From: a virus | Reading direction: 5' to 3' (one strand) | Virus record (IMG/VR): IMGVR_UViG_3300008266_000964 | Location: 1-48,627 of that record | DNA: 48,627 nt | Shown: piece by piece, positions 48,146-48,627 of the stretch | Numbering within the stretch: position 1 is the first letter of the stretch | Layout: each line of letters begins with the position of its first letter | Notes under the pieces: model-generated | The model's input: only the letters and a program-made list of their open reading frames with translations | Databases searched by the model: none | Told to the model about the DNA's origin: nothing | Position numbers and translations under genes: made by a program

Positions 48146-48627
48146 TTGACGATACCAAGGCGGACGGCCAATTCGCCGCGCTGCTGATCGGTTAGTTCTT
48201 TTATCTTGGAGTTAGGGACGCCCGAGACGGCGGCCTTACCAGCGACGATCTTGTCACGGCGCTCGTCATAGCCCTTTGGGTCCGTGATGCGGTCGCCGAG
48301 GTACTGGACCTGGAGCGGAAGGAACTGTTCGTTGGTCATGGGGGAGGCCGTAACGATAGCGGCGGCAGGCGCCGGGGCAGATTCGGCAGGTTGCGCTTCC
48401 ACTTTGGTTTCGATCTTTAGCTCCGCCTTGACTTCGACTTTCGCCTCGGGTTTCGTTTTAACCGTTGTTTGGGTCGAGGCCGTCTTGGTTTCGGTCGCGG
48501 GGGCGACAACCAAGGACACCGTTGCGTCTTCCGGGCGGACCGAATAGGAAAAGTCTCCGTCGAGGCGGTCCGCGAGGGTTACGATGGCCGCAGCGACTGC
48601 ACGCCATGCGTCGGATAAGGTCGGGAC
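48142..48627 (-). CDS. Partial gene at the right edge, Ala/Glu/Lys-rich linker protein
   Basis: The frame is open to the window edge (161 codons seen, start not included). A GTG at 48519 could start a shorter form, but the upstream sequence (AWRAVAAAIVTLADRLDGDF...) is protein-like in the same frame, so I treat the gene as incomplete. It has a low-complexity middle (Thr/Lys/Glu/Ala, then Pro/Ala) and an ordered C-terminus (FLPLQVQYLGDRITDPKGYD, then LTDQQRGELAVRLGIVK). It is coupled to the nuclease gene by ATGA. No family recognised. Confidence 0.6.
   Translation of the reverse strand, partial: VPTLSDAWRAVAAAIVTLADRLDGDFSYSVRPEDATVSLVVAPATETKTASTQTTVKTKPEAKVEVKAELKIETKVEAQPAESAPAPAAAIVTASPMTNEQFLPLQVQYLGDRITDPKGYDERRDKIVAGKAAVSGVPNSKIKELTDQQRGELAVRLGIVK

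Noticed and set aside
1-48627. tRNA genes, integrase, insertion sequences
   Set aside because: Looked for cloverleaf-like sequences, tyrosine/serine recombinase motifs and transposase motifs; none seen.

Overview
The window is most of, or possibly all of, the genome of a tailed double-stranded DNA bacteriophage. Gene order and the tape-measure/tail-tube set (with no sheath or contractile baseplate genes recognised) point to a siphovirus. The base composition is moderately GC-rich, start sites carry ordinary AAGGAG-type ribosome binding sites, and genes are tightly packed with many 4-nt ATGA stop/start overlaps. No integrase or lysogeny repressor module, tRNA gene or CRISPR array was seen, so a virulent lifestyle is the simpler reading. 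The host cannot be named; a lipoprotein-like gene hints at a Gram-negative-type envelope. 

Layout: 1-2.5 kb holds seven small leftward genes of unknown function, several separated by a recurrent hairpin-plus-RBS spacer. 2.6-4.4 kb is a 1.8-kb non-coding divergent region with a leftward promoter, five copies of a 12-bp box, a 29-bp tandem repeat and an 11-bp tandem repeat; it is the best candidate for the control/origin/packaging region. 4.4-30.3 kb is the rightward late operon: small terminase, large terminase interrupted by a mini-intein inside its Walker A loop, a DNA methyltransferase, portal, scaffold, major capsid protein, a block of fibre-like and membrane genes, an adhesin-like protein with a tail-terminator-like C-terminus, head-tail joining proteins, tail tube, tail-assembly chaperone with a -1 frameshift site, tape measure, and tail-tip genes, one of which is split by a frameshift. 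30.4-48.6 kb is leftward: nucleotide-metabolism and small accessory genes, RuvC-like resolvase, two DNA-binding regulators, primase-helicase, cytosine methyltransferase with a second gene overprinted on it, family A DNA polymerase, coiled-coil protein, single-strand binding protein and a Cas4/RecB-like nuclease. 

The most unusual segment is 42.7-44.9 kb, between the DNA polymerase and the coiled-coil gene. Five imperfect hairpins there have terminal RYYYAAC...GTTRRRY boxes and separate small, AT-richer genes in mixed orientation. This is the architecture of an integron gene-cassette array without an integrase (a CALIN) inside a phage replication module. Other notable points are the dual-coded methyltransferase locus, the predicted RNA structure that buries the capsid start codon, and a deaminase fused to membrane helices.
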